A DNA stretch of 64,000 nt from Acidimicrobiia bacterium (lineage in GTDB: Bacteria > Actinomycetota > Acidimicrobiia > IMCC26256 > JAOSJM01): assembly GCA_027494165.1 (NCBI GenBank), contig JAOSJM010000005.1:620001-684000 (forward strand), in the 5' to 3' direction. The notes under the pieces were generated by a model. It did not search any database and was not told where the DNA came from. It was given only the letters and a program-made list of their open reading frames with translations. A program made the position numbers and the translations under genes. Every line of letters begins with the position of its first letter. The stretch's first letter is position 1. Positions 1 to 7,977 of this stretch are shown here, piece after piece.

Positions 1-1
1 C

Positions 2-1222
2 GTGGACCTGACGGCCCTCGCCGACCTGCTCGACGGGCCCGGGACGATGGTCACCCACGCCGCCGACCAGGACCTGGAGATCCTCGAGCGTTCCTGCGGG
101 CGAGGCCCCCGGGCGCTCTTCGACACCCAGATCGCGGCGGGTTTCTGCGGGCTCGGGTCACCGTCGCTCGGCGCCCTCGTCGAGCGGGTGCTGCACATCC
201 GCCTGGCGAAGGCCCGGCGACTCACGGACTGGACCCGCCGCCCGCTGGCGCCCGACGACCTGGACTACGCCGCCGACGACGTCGCCTGCCTCCTCGACCT
301 GCACCGGGAGCTGGTGACCCGGGCCGAGGCGGCCGGGCGCCTGGACTGGGTCCGCGACGAGTGCGAGGAGCGCCTGCACCGCGACCGCTCGCCCCAGGAC
401 CCCGACACCGCGTGGTGGCGCCTCAAAGGTGCCGGCAGCCTCCGGGGCCGCGCCCGGGGCGTCGCCCAGACCGTGGCCGCCTGGCGGGAGCGCCGGGCTC
501 GCGAGCTCGACCGACCTCCCCGCACCGTCCTGCCCGACCTCGCCCTCCTGGGGGTCGTCCACCGGCCTCCCCGGACCCGAGAGGAGCTCGCCGCCGTCCG
601 GGGTCTCGAGGGACGCCGCCTCCGTGACGACGTGGCCCGCGAGCTCCTCGAGGCCGTCACGGCCGGTCTCGGCCTCCCGGAGGCAGAGCTCCGCCTGCCT
701 GCGGGCGAGCGGCTCGACCGGGCCCTCGCCCCGGCGGTGACCTTGCTCGCCGCCTGGACCGGGCAGCGGGCAGCGGAGCTGGGCCTCGACGCGGCGCTGC
801 TCGCCACCCGGGCCGACCTCGAGGCCCTCCTGCGAGGCGACCCCGACGCGCGCGCGGCCAGGGGCTGGCGGCGGGAGCTGGTGGCCGAGCCGGCCCGACG
901 CCTGCTCGCCGGCGAGCTCGTCGTGGCCCTCGAGGCCGGCGGCCACCGGCTCGTGCTCGAAGAGCGGTCCGGGCCGGCCGAGCGAGAGGCACCCCCCGAG
1001 CCGCCGGGAACGCCCCCGACGCACCGTGACCGACGACCGAACCGTCCGACCGGGGCCGTTCCTGCTGGTCGGGAGCCCGCCCGACCGCCACCGCGCGTCG
1101 ACCTCCTCTTCGGATGTGCCGACGTGCCGGACGCCGCGCGATCCTCGTCTCCGGAGAGGATGTGCGGGGGGCGCCATCTCTTCCCCCGTCAGGGCTACAC
1201 CGGTCCCACGGGACGCCGATAA
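2..1222 (+). CDS. rnd: Ribonuclease D, 5'-truncated by window edge
   Basis: 3'-5' exoribonuclease of the DEDDy class acting in tRNA/structured RNA maturation in the cytoplasm. Visible motifs are the second exonuclease block HAADQDLEIL (about residues 19-28, Asp23), the DTQIAA block near residue 41, and the third block YAADDV (Tyr89, Asp93), which is the DEDDy signature. They are followed by HRDC-like helical regions between about residues 130 and 325. The first exonuclease motif (DxE) is missing, so the gene starts upstream of base 1 and the GTG at base 2 is internal. The last 70 or so residues are Pro/Arg-rich and look non-native, so a frame slip near base 970-1020 or a variable tail is possible. 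The stop lies 9 bp before the next gene. Confidence 0.85.
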   Translation: MDLTALADLLDGPGTMVTHAADQDLEILERSCGRGPRALFDTQIAAGFCGLGSPSLGALVERVLHIRLAKARRLTDWTRRPLAPDDLDYAADDVACLLDLHRELVTRAEAAGRLDWVRDECEERLHRDRSPQDPDTAWWRLKGAGSLRGRARGVAQTVAAWRERRARELDRPPRTVLPDLALLGVVHRPPRTREELAAVRGLEGRRLRDDVARELLEAVTAGLGLPEAELRLPAGERLDRALAPAVTLLAAWTGQRAAELGLDAALLATRADLEALLRGDPDARAARGWRRELVAEPARRLLAGELVVALEAGGHRLVLEERSGPAEREAPPEPPGTPPTHRDRRPNRPTGAVPAGREPARPPPRVDLLFGCADVPDAARSSSPERMCGGRHLFPRQGYTGPTGRR

Positions 1223-1231
1223 GGCAGAGGT

Positions 1232-1885
1232 ATGCAACCCGCGCATTTCGAGATCCCCCGCCTGAGCACCCTCGCCCGCCACGCTCTCCCGAACGTGGTG
1301 GAGAGCACGTTGATCCCCCTGGTGATCTTCATGGTCACCCTGCGGGTCCTCGGCGTCTGGGGAGCCCTCGCCGGGGGCCTGGTCTGGTCCTACGGCGCCC
1401 TCCTCCGCCGGGTCGTGACCGGACGGCGCGTACCGGGCATCCTGCTCCTCGGCTCCGTCACCCTCACCGCCCGCACGGCCATCGCCCTCGCCACGGGGAG
1501 CGTCTTCGTCTACTTCCTCCAGCCCACCCTCGGAACGGTGCTGGTCGCGACGGCCTTCCTGGTGTCCGTGCCGATCGGGCGGCCCCTCGCCCAGCGGCTG
1601 GCCAACGACTTCTGCCCCATCCCGCCCCACGTCCTGGCCAACGAGCACGTCCGCCGGTTCTTCCTCAGGATCTCGCTGCTCTGGGCGTTCACCCAGCTCG
1701 CCAACGCCACGGTCACGATCTGGCTGCTCGTGAGCCAGTCGGTGGGTACCTTCGTGGTGGCCAAGACGGTCGTGTCGGCGGCGCTCACCACCTCCGCCAT
1801 CGCCGTCTCGACCGTGTGGTTCAAGCGCTCGATGACCCGCCACGGCATTCTGGTGGGGCGGCCGGTCACCGTCGCCGCGGGATGA
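1232..1885 (+). CDS. VC0807-family multi-pass membrane protein
   Basis: Integral membrane protein of 217 residues with about five or six hydrophobic segments (around residues 26-50, 68-85, 90-115, 145-165 and 170-195). Its layout resembles the VC0807 family, whose function is unknown. The ATG at 1232 follows a GGCAGAGG ribosome-binding site. The gene sits between RNase D and an alpha/beta hydrolase on the same strand, with short gaps, so the three could be co-transcribed. No catalytic motif is visible. The family assignment is from overall appearance only. Confidence 0.7.
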   Translation: MQPAHFEIPRLSTLARHALPNVVESTLIPLVIFMVTLRVLGVWGALAGGLVWSYGALLRRVVTGRRVPGILLLGSVTLTARTAIALATGSVFVYFLQPTLGTVLVATAFLVSVPIGRPLAQRLANDFCPIPPHVLANEHVRRFFLRISLLWAFTQLANATVTIWLLVSQSVGTFVVAKTVVSAALTTSAIAVSTVWFKRSMTRHGILVGRPVTVAAG

Positions 1886-1925
1886 CGCCCGCGGTCGTCA
1901 CGACCGGGCTAGAACGGGGGCACCT

Positions 1926-2675
1926 GTGAGACCACGGTTCTCGACCGTCGACGACGTCCTCCTCGCCGGGCGTCACTGGCTCACCGAGCCACCGCCCCTC
2001 GCGGCCGTCGTGCTCGTCCACGGCTTCTCCGCCACGGCCGGCCACCCCGAGGTCAGCGCGCTGGCCGACACGCTGCACGCGACGGGGCTCGACGTGGTGT
2101 CCTACGACGCACGGGGTCACGGCGACTCCGAAGGGCACTCGACGCTCGGCGATCTCGAGCAGCACGACGTCGCCGCCGCGGTGGCCGTCGCCCGGGCACG
2201 GGCCGAGCGGGTCGTGCTCGTCGGCGCGTCGATGGGCGCCATCGCGGCGCTGCGATACGCGGCCACCGACCCCGAGCTCGCCGGCGTCGTCGCCGTGAGC
2301 TGCCCCTCCCGGTGGCGCCTGCCCCGCAATCCGCACGGGGTCCTCGCCGCCGGCCTCACCCGGACCGGCCTCGGCCGGGCTCTCGCGGCCCGCTACCTCC
2401 GGGTCCGCGTGGCGTCCCGCTGGACCAACCCGCTCCCCCCGGTGGACCTGGTGCCCAGGGTGCGGTCGCCCATCGCGCTCGTGCACGGCACCCGCGACCG
2501 GTTCATCCCCGTCGGCGACGCCCACGAGCTCTTCGCCCAGGCCGGCCCCGCCCGGCGTCTCGACGTCGTACCCGGCATGGGGCACGCGTTCGAGGCGGCG
2601 GCGCTGGCACCGATCGTCGACGCGGTCGCCTGGACCCTGGCTCCCTCCCCGGCCCGGGCTCAGGAACCCGCCTGA
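1926..2675 (+). CDS. Alpha/beta-fold hydrolase (lysophospholipase-like)
   Basis: A 249-residue serine hydrolase. The nucleophile elbow is GASMG (Ser102), the acid is in HGTRDRF (Asp191), and the histidine is in GMGHAF (His220). The oxyanion-hole strand is VLVHGFSA near residue 29 and YDARGHGDSEG follows at 60, a pattern seen in monoacylglycerol lipase/lysophospholipase-type enzymes. The substrate cannot be read from sequence. Its last 16 bases overlap the convergent DegV gene, so the two transcripts run into each other. Confidence 0.85.
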   Translation: MRPRFSTVDDVLLAGRHWLTEPPPLAAVVLVHGFSATAGHPEVSALADTLHATGLDVVSYDARGHGDSEGHSTLGDLEQHDVAAAVAVARARAERVVLVGASMGAIAALRYAATDPELAGVVAVSCPSRWRLPRNPHGVLAAGLTRTGLGRALAARYLRVRVASRWTNPLPPVDLVPRVRSPIALVHGTRDRFIPVGDAHELFAQAGPARRLDVVPGMGHAFEAAALAPIVDAVAWTLAPSPARAQEPA

Positions 2676-3502
2676 CCTCCCGCGAGGTCCCACCGCCAGG
2701 CCAGGCCGACGAGGCCGGGCCCGGTGTGCACGACCATCACGGACCCGAACTCGCCGAGGAACGCCGTGTCGGGCTCGGCCGCCTCGGTGACCTTCTCGAG
2801 GAGGCGCCGGGCCGGTTCCGGGGCCATGGCGTGCAGCACGGCCACGTGGAGGCTGGCTCCCTCGACCGCCGAGCGCGCGAACGTGCTGTAGATCCGGTGG
2901 AGCGCCGTCTCGAAGCCGAACGCGGGGCGCAGCCGCTTCACCGCGCCGGCCCGGAACTCGAACAGGGGACTGATGTGGAGGTGGCGACCGGCCCACCCGG
3001 CCACGTTGGGGACCCGCCCGCTGCGGACCAGGTGGTCCAGGTTCGGGACGGTGGCGACGAGGCGGACCTCGCCGATCGCCCGCCGGGCGACGGCCTCAAC
3101 CTCGTCGAGGGTCTTCCCGGCCTCGGCGGCCTCGGCCGCCGCCAGCACGACGAGGGCCTCGGCCCCCGCCGCGGTCCCGGTGTCGACCACGCGGACGCCC
3201 TCCCCGTACGACCGGGCGGCCAGGACCGCGGACTGGTGGGTGCTGCTCATGGTGGCGGCGATCGTGAGGATGAGGACGCCGTCGGGCCCCCGGGACGCCT
3301 CGATGGCCGCCGCGAACTGGCCCGGGGTCGGTCCCGACGTGGAGACCGCCACGTCGCCGAGGAGCTCGCCCAGGCTGCGATCCCCGTCGAGGAACGAATC
3401 GTCCCCGACGGTCAGCCACATCGGTACGACGGTGATGCCGTGACGGGCGACGAGGTCGGCGGGCAGCGCCGCGGCGCTGTCGGTGACGATGGCGACGGCC
3501 AT
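2660..3502 (-). CDS. DegV family fatty-acid-binding protein
   Basis: A 280-residue DegV-fold protein that in related bacteria binds a free fatty acid and presents it to fatty acid kinase (FakB-like role). The N-terminus VAIVTDSAA, the STSGPTPGQF segment (about residues 54-63) and TIAATMSSTHQSA (around 80-92) are the conserved DegV ligand-contacting blocks. The ATG is followed at once by the typical first beta strand. No FakA kinase is seen in the window. The 3' end overlaps the convergent hydrolase by 16 bp. Confidence 0.92.
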   Translation of the reverse strand: MAVAIVTDSAAALPADLVARHGITVVPMWLTVGDDSFLDGDRSLGELLGDVAVSTSGPTPGQFAAAIEASRGPDGVLILTIAATMSSTHQSAVLAARSYGEGVRVVDTGTAAGAEALVVLAAAEAAEAGKTLDEVEAVARRAIGEVRLVATVPNLDHLVRSGRVPNVAGWAGRHLHISPLFEFRAGAVKRLRPAFGFETALHRIYSTFARSAVEGASLHVAVLHAMAPEPARRLLEKVTEAAEPDTAFLGEFGSVMVVHTGPGLVGLAWRWDLAGGQAGS

Positions 3503-3515
3503 GGACGCTCCCTGC

Positions 3516-4739
3516 TCAGGCGGTCTCCTGCTGCTCTCTGACGAGCCCGGAGCTGGCCAGCACCAGCAACCCCGAGCTCAGGAGCACCAGCCGGGACGGT
3601 TCGAGCCTACCCAGGAGCGGCAGGTCGACCGCCTCGGCCAGGTCGCCGGCGACGCCCGCTCCGATGGCGGCGAGGCCCAGTCCGACCCGCATGACGACGT
3701 GGAAGGCCGCGAACGCGACGACCCGCTCCTGCCCGTCGAGGCGGGCCTGGATCACGCTCATGCCCGCGGCCAGGGAGTAGGCGGCGCTGGCCCCGAAGCC
3801 GGCGGCGCCGAGGTAGGCGCCCCACAGCGACGGCGAGAGGCTGAACACGGCGACGACCAGCCCGATGCACGCCACGCCGACGCGCGTCCTGGCGAGCGCG
3901 TCGCCGGTCGCGCTCCGCTGGAGCGCGCCCAACCCGACGGCCGCGCCCACCCCGAAGAGGGCGATGAGCCACCCGAACTCGACGTCCGTGGCGTCGAGCA
4001 CGTCGCGCACGAAGACGATCCCGAGCGAGAACAGGGCCCCGAGGCCGAGCGCCACCGCGGCGGCGGCCGGGAGGACGGCCCGCACGAGCGGGATCGAGAA
4101 CGCCTCGCGGAACCTTCCCGCCTCCTCGACCGCCCCCGGAGCGCGGGTCGGTGCCGCGAGCTGGGTGATCCGGGCCACGAAGGCGAACGACACCAGGAAG
4201 GTCGCGGCGTCCACCCAGAAGACGAGGGCCAGTGGCCGGTTCGCCACGTCGGCGCCGGGCAGGGCGGCCACGAGCGCGAAGGCGGCCGCCCCCAGGGGGA
4301 TGCTCCCGTACGAGGAGCCGAGGACGAGCCCGTTGGCCAGCGGGAGGTCGCGCTCCTCGACGAGGTCCGGGATGGAGGCGTCGCGGGCCGGGAGGAAGAC
4401 GAGGCTCGCCACCTCGAGGAAGAAGGCCCACAGGTACACCCACCACAGGCCACGGACGAGCGGGACGAGGGCGATCATCCCGGCGCGCACGCCGTCCATC
4501 CAGAGCATCGTGCGCCGGCGGTCCCACCGGTGGGCGGCCCGGGCGGCGAGCGGGCCCCCCAGCGCGGCGGGGAGCAGCCGGAGGGTCAGGATCCCCCCGA
4601 CCGCCGTGGGCGAGCCCGTGAGGTCGAGCGCGAGGGCCATGAACGCGACCGTGCCCATCCAGTCACCCAGCGCCGAGACGCCCTGACCGACGAGGAGGTC
4701 CCGGTAGCCGGGCCGGCGGACGAGAGCCCTGACGCTCAC
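3516..4739 (-). CDS. MFS transporter
   Basis: Major facilitator superfamily permease of about 407 residues with twelve predicted membrane spans. After the N-terminal RRPGYRDLLVGQGVSALGDW it resembles the MFS_3/EntS-like group that exports small molecules. The first spans are LGDWMGTVAFMALAL and GGILTLRLLPAALGG, then the RWDRRRTM loop between spans 2 and 3. I use the GTG at 4739, preceded by GGGGGGACC, because an upstream start at 4823 would overlap the PlsY gene by 59 bp with low-complexity sequence. It lies 13 bp upstream of DegV, so they are probably co-transcribed. Substrate unknown. Confidence 0.85.
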   Translation of the reverse strand: MSVRALVRRPGYRDLLVGQGVSALGDWMGTVAFMALALDLTGSPTAVGGILTLRLLPAALGGPLAARAAHRWDRRRTMLWMDGVRAGMIALVPLVRGLWWVYLWAFFLEVASLVFLPARDASIPDLVEERDLPLANGLVLGSSYGSIPLGAAAFALVAALPGADVANRPLALVFWVDAATFLVSFAFVARITQLAAPTRAPGAVEEAGRFREAFSIPLVRAVLPAAAAVALGLGALFSLGIVFVRDVLDATDVEFGWLIALFGVGAAVGLGALQRSATGDALARTRVGVACIGLVVAVFSLSPSLWGAYLGAAGFGASAAYSLAAGMSVIQARLDGQERVVAFAAFHVVMRVGLGLAAIGAGVAGDLAEAVDLPLLGRLEPSRLVLLSSGLLVLASSGLVREQQETA

Positions 4740-4764
4740 GCCACCCGGTCCCCCCCGGCTCCCC

Positions 4765-5373
4765 TCACCGGCTCGGGAGATCGTCCCGGTCGAACAGGAG
4801 CCGGCGCAGGTAGGTGCGGCCACGATCCCCTGCCGGTGGGGCGTTGCCGACCACCCGCTTCGTCAGCATCGGGACCGCGACCGCCAGGGCCGCGAGCGCA
4901 CCGTCGCGCCCGTGGGTCACCGCGAGCACCGGCAGGAGCGCCACCTCGGCGACGAAGGCACCGAGCGCGGTGTGCCCCGCGGCCTTGCCGAGGACCATCC
5001 CCGCCGCGAGCAGCACGGTGCCGGGCCAGGCCACCACGAGGAAGGCCCCCATCGCCGGCGAGATGCCGCGCCCCCCGGCGCCCCGGAGGAACGGCGACCA
5101 GTTGTGGCCGGCGACCGCCGCCCCGCCGGCGAGCGCGGCCAGGCCCGGCCGGTCCGATCCCGCCAGCAGGGGCCCGACCGAGCCCTTGGCCACGTCGCAG
5201 ACCCCCGCGACGGCGAGGGGGACGAACCCGGCGACCCGGAACAGCGACGTGCCCGACACGGTGCCCGTCCCCACCTCACGCAGGTCGACGCCCGCGGTCC
5301 TCCGGGCGGCGAGGTTCGAGAACGGGATGGCCCCGGCGAGGAACGCCACCACGACGACGAGGACCCCGTGCAC
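4765..5373 (-). CDS. plsY: Glycerol-3-phosphate acyltransferase PlsY
   Basis: Membrane acyltransferase that moves an acyl group from acyl-phosphate to glycerol-3-phosphate, the first step of phospholipid synthesis. Motif 1 reads VDLREVGTGTVSGTSLFR, matching the family's DxRExGSGNxGxTNxxR loop. Motif 2 is AGHNWSPFLRGAGGRG, where the family usually has GHxxPxFxxFKGGKGVAT. The substitution of the GGKG lysine by arginine is unusual. The chosen GTG gives 202 residues, the normal size; the long upstream extension of the open frame is Arg/Pro-rich and unlike PlsY. It pairs functionally with the fatty-acid-binding DegV protein two genes downstream. Confidence 0.85.
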   Translation of the reverse strand: MHGVLVVVVAFLAGAIPFSNLAARRTAGVDLREVGTGTVSGTSLFRVAGFVPLAVAGVCDVAKGSVGPLLAGSDRPGLAALAGGAAVAGHNWSPFLRGAGGRGISPAMGAFLVVAWPGTVLLAAGMVLGKAAGHTALGAFVAEVALLPVLAVTHGRDGALAALAVAVPMLTKRVVGNAPPAGDRGRTYLRRLLFDRDDLPSR

Positions 5374-5485
5374 ACCGAGAGTCTGGCCCAACCGGGTGAC
5401 CCCGGGGGGCGACCCGCGCGAAGGGGCGCCCGCCGGGGAGACCCCGGCGGGCGCCCTGGACGGCCGGCGGCGCGTCCGGCCCGGC

Positions 5486-6676
5486 TCAGCGCAGGCCCAG
5501 CGCGCGGGAGCACGCCGGCCACTGGCCCCAACCCGCCCGGGCCTGGAGCCGCATGGCGGCGTCGTCCTGCACCCAGTACGGAGCCTCGTGGGCGTAGGCG
5601 TAGCCGGTCCCCATCGACCGCCACGTGCTCGCGGTGAACTGGTACGCCCCGTAGAAGCCGTTGCCCGTGTTGGCCCCGTAGTCGTCACCCGACTCGCACC
5701 GGCGCAGCGCGGCCCACGGGCCGCCGGCCGGCGCCGGGAGCGCCGGCGGCTCCGGAGCGTTCCCGGTGGCCAGCCAGTAGCCCCGCCCGTCGGGCGTCAC
5801 GGCGAGGTCCATGATCGGCGCGTCGCCGGCCCGGTCGGCGAGCGAGCCGAGGAACCAGGCGTCGCCGAAGGCGAACACGCCGCCGTCGGCGGAGACGAGC
5901 CAGTAGCCGTCCCCCGACGGGGTGGGCGCGATCCCGAGGATGCCCGCGCCGAGGTCGAGGCCCGCCGCCGAGCCGTGGAACGAGGCGTCGCCGAACGCGA
6001 ACACGCCGCCGTCGGCGGAGACGAGCCAGTAGCCGTCGCCCGACGGGGTCGACGCGCCGTCGACGATCAGCGCCTCGATGTCGGCGGCGGGAAGGGAGCC
6101 GGCGAAGGATGCCGCCCCGAAGGCGTACACGCCGCCGTCGGCGGAGACGAGCCAGTAGCCGTCGCCCTCGGGCGTCGGCTGGATGGCGACGACGGGCGCC
6201 TGGAGCCGGAGCCCGGCGAGCGTGCCGTGGAAGTCGGCATCACCGAAGGCGTAGACGGCCCCGTCGCGACCGACGAGCCAGTAGCCGTCGCCGTCGGGAG
6301 CGGGCGCCAGGTCGACGACGCCGGCCATGCCGGGAAGGTCGACCGCGGAGCCGCGGAACTCGGCGTCGCCGTAGGCGAAGACGCCGCCGTCGGCGGCGGC
6401 CAGCCAGTAGCCCTGCCCGCTCGGCGTCGAGGCTACGGCGACGGCCGGGAAAGCCATCTCGCCGCCGGGGGCACCGAGCTCCCTGGCGTTGCCGAAGCCG
6501 GCCACCGCGCCCGGGTCGGCGGCACTGGCCGGCGTCAGCGCCAGCCCCGAGGCGGCCACGGCGGCGAGGGCGGCGGTCACGATCGACCGGCGCGCTCGCG
6601 ACCCCCCGGGGGTGCCGGTACTTCGTCGGGCGGGGAGCAACGTGTCGCGTTCGGGGGTGTGGTCGGGACGAGCCAC
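5486..6676 (-). CDS. Secreted repeat protein with Rpf-type transglycosylase domain
   Basis: A 396-residue exported protein. It has an Arg-rich N-region and a hydrophobic core ending in ALTPASA-A (residues 30-52), a signal peptide. Five full repeats of about 45-48 residues follow, each with GYWLVxxDGG then a VFAFGDA-like strand and an FxGS turn, plus a sixth broken after GYWLATGN. The C-terminal 70 residues form a resuscitation-promoting-factor/lysozyme-like domain (WAALRRCESGDDYGANTGNG; the Glu of CESGDDY is the expected catalytic acid), so it probably cleaves peptidoglycan. The GTG at 6676 is set by GAGAGGAGG just upstream. The repeats are characteristic of Acidimicrobiia. Confidence 0.9.
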   Translation of the reverse strand: MARPDHTPERDTLLPARRSTGTPGGSRARRSIVTAALAAVAASGLALTPASAADPGAVAGFGNARELGAPGGEMAFPAVAVASTPSGQGYWLAAADGGVFAYGDAEFRGSAVDLPGMAGVVDLAPAPDGDGYWLVGRDGAVYAFGDADFHGTLAGLRLQAPVVAIQPTPEGDGYWLVSADGGVYAFGAASFAGSLPAADIEALIVDGASTPSGDGYWLVSADGGVFAFGDASFHGSAAGLDLGAGILGIAPTPSGDGYWLVSADGGVFAFGDAWFLGSLADRAGDAPIMDLAVTPDGRGYWLATGNAPEPPALPAPAGGPWAALRRCESGDDYGANTGNGFYGAYQFTASTWRSMGTGYAYAHEAPYWVQDDAAMRLQARAGWGQWPACSRALGLR

Positions 6677-6987
6677 GGGGCCTCCTCTCCGGCGCGCGCG
6701 GGCCCAGGGTGGGCTGGTGAGGGAAGGACCGCCCCCGAGGGGCGAACCGTCACCCGACGCAGGCGGGGGTGGCCTTCGGGCCGACCTCGTGCCGCCCCGG
6801 CGCGGGACTATGGCGGTGTCAGCTCCACAGTCTGACAGGGCCACGTGAGATGCGCACCATTTCGTCGCATGTGTCATGGGTCACAGGCCGCGCGCATCCG
6901 CCCTTTGAGCACCGTTTGTCGACACTCTGCGTGGTGGCCCGCGACGGGGCGCGCGCCCTCTCGCCTGGCTCCGCCCCACCGAGTCGG
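6677..6987. other. Intergenic leader of the Rpf-like gene
   Basis: About 310 bp without a convincing gene. It should hold the promoter and leader for the Rpf-like gene on the minus strand. It contains a CRP-like palindrome (listed separately) and a perfect TGTCAG/CTGACA inverted repeat at 6817-6822 and 6832-6837. I could not identify a riboswitch in it, although actinobacterial rpf genes often have one. Confidence 0.5.
6870..6885. promoter_or_regulatory. CRP/FNR-like palindrome upstream of Rpf-like gene
   Basis: The 16-bp sequence TGTGTCATGGGTCACA fits the CRP consensus TGTGA-N6-TCACA with one mismatch. It lies about 195 bp upstream of the GTG of the Rpf-like gene. In Mycobacterium tuberculosis the CRP homologue Rv3676 is known to bind such a site upstream of rpfA. 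That parallel supports the call but does not prove binding here. Confidence 0.45.
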
Positions 6988-7575
6988 TCAGCGCGCCCTG
7001 GTCGCGGGGGCCTTCTTCCTCGCGGGAGACTTCCTGGCCGAGGTCCGCTTGGCCGGGGCCTTCTTGGTGCCGGCCTTCTTCGCCGGGGCCTTCTTCGTGG
7101 CGGCCCTCTTCGCCGGGGCCTTCTTCGTGGCGGCCCTCTTCGCCGGGGCCTTCTTCTTGGCGGCCTTCTTCTTCGCCGGGGCCTTCTTCTTGGCGGCCTT
7201 CTTCTTTGCCGGGGCCTTGCGCCCGACCGCCTTCCTGGCCCGCCCGGTCACGTCGGCTGTCGTTCGCTGGGCCCGCTCGAAGGCCGCCTGCACCGCCTTG
7301 GTGATCCGCTCCTCGAGTGCCCCCAGGTCCTCGCTCGTCGCGATCCGCAGGGACTCGATCTGGCGCTGGACCTCCTTGCGCACCGTGTCGGCGAGCTCCT
7401 CGGCCTGGCGCCGGCTCCGCTCGAGCAGCTCCTCGACGTAGGTCTCGGCCCGGTCGGCGGCGATCCGGCCCTGGCGGACGAGCTCGTCGACGATGCGACG
7501 TGCCTCGTCACGAGTCATCTCGGCCCAGTGCACGGTCGCCTCGCGGACATCGCTCCATTCGAAGTCATCGGTCAT
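6988..7575 (-). CDS. Phasin-like protein with histone-H1-like Lys/Ala/Pro tail
   Basis: A 195-residue protein of two parts. Residues 1-110 are charged and helical (EMTRDEARRIVDELVRQG, then AEELADTVRKEVQRQ), a predicted coiled coil like poly(3-hydroxyalkanoate) granule regulators/phasins. Residues 115-195 are tandem KKAPAKK and KRAATKK motifs with about 40 percent Lys, like eukaryotic H1 tails and mycobacterial HupB. It may bind DNA, or bridge DNA and storage granules. The ATG at 7575 is chosen for its GGAG site; the open frame upstream lacks coding character. The tail is built from 30-33 bp DNA repeats, so its length probably varies between strains. Confidence 0.75.
   Translation of the reverse strand: MTDDFEWSDVREATVHWAEMTRDEARRIVDELVRQGRIAADRAETYVEELLERSRRQAEELADTVRKEVQRQIESLRIATSEDLGALEERITKAVQAAFERAQRTTADVTGRARKAVGRKAPAKKKAAKKKAPAKKKAAKKKAPAKRAATKKAPAKRAATKKAPAKKAGTKKAPAKRTSARKSPARKKAPATRAR
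7018..7230. repeat. Coding tandem repeats, 30-33 bp units
   Basis: Imperfect tandem units of the type TTCGCCGGGGCCTTCTTC plus a GTGGCGGCC or TTGGCGGCC segment repeat through this interval with a period of 30 or 33 bp. They encode the KKAPAKK-type tail of the overlapping minus-strand gene. The two copies around 7080-7140 are essentially identical, which suggests recent duplication or slippage. Confidence 0.85.
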
Positions 7576-7977
7576 CGCGGGCTCCTTGGTCGTCGGCGAG
7601 CTCCTGTGGTCGTCGGCGAGCTCCATGGCCGGAGCTCCTCGATCCCGGCTGGTCTCGACCGGGACCGCAACCGCTCGGCTGCAGTCCCCGGCCACGGCGA
7701 GCATAAGCACCACCGGGCGCGCGATCCAGGGCCCTTGGTCCGAGCGATCGCGGGCCGGAGGTACGCGCTCGCCCGCCGAGCGACGGTGGTCGCTGCGCCG
7801 GCTCGCGCCGAAGGCCCGTCCGCCCGTCCCCTCGCGTTGGCGCGATTCGCGCCCGTGAAGGTGCGCGCCCGTGAAGGTATCCGGATCACCGACGCGTGGA
7901 CGGTCAGGCGTCGGGTCACGCCCGCAGCTGCCCACCGGAGCCCAACCCCGACCAGGCGACAGCGCGGATCTTCGCAG
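7576..7977. other. Intergenic region with short direct repeats
   Basis: About 400 bp with no convincing gene. It carries the leader of the phasin/histone-like gene. Two short direct repeats are visible: GTCGTCGGCGAGCTCC twice between about 7588 and 7622, and GCGCCCGTGAAGGT at 7849-7862 and 7865-7878 (period 16). No terminator or RNA gene is recognised. Confidence 0.5.

Noticed and set aside
158-1843. A 561-codon minus-strand open frame over RNase D and the membrane protein
   Set aside because: Composition is Gly/Arg/Glu-rich with no motif, and it is fully antisense to two recognisable genes.
1905-1925. CTAGAACGGGGG before the hydrolase at 1926 as another AGAAC-N2-GTTCT operator
   Set aside because: Only the left arm is present; the right half does not form the palindrome.
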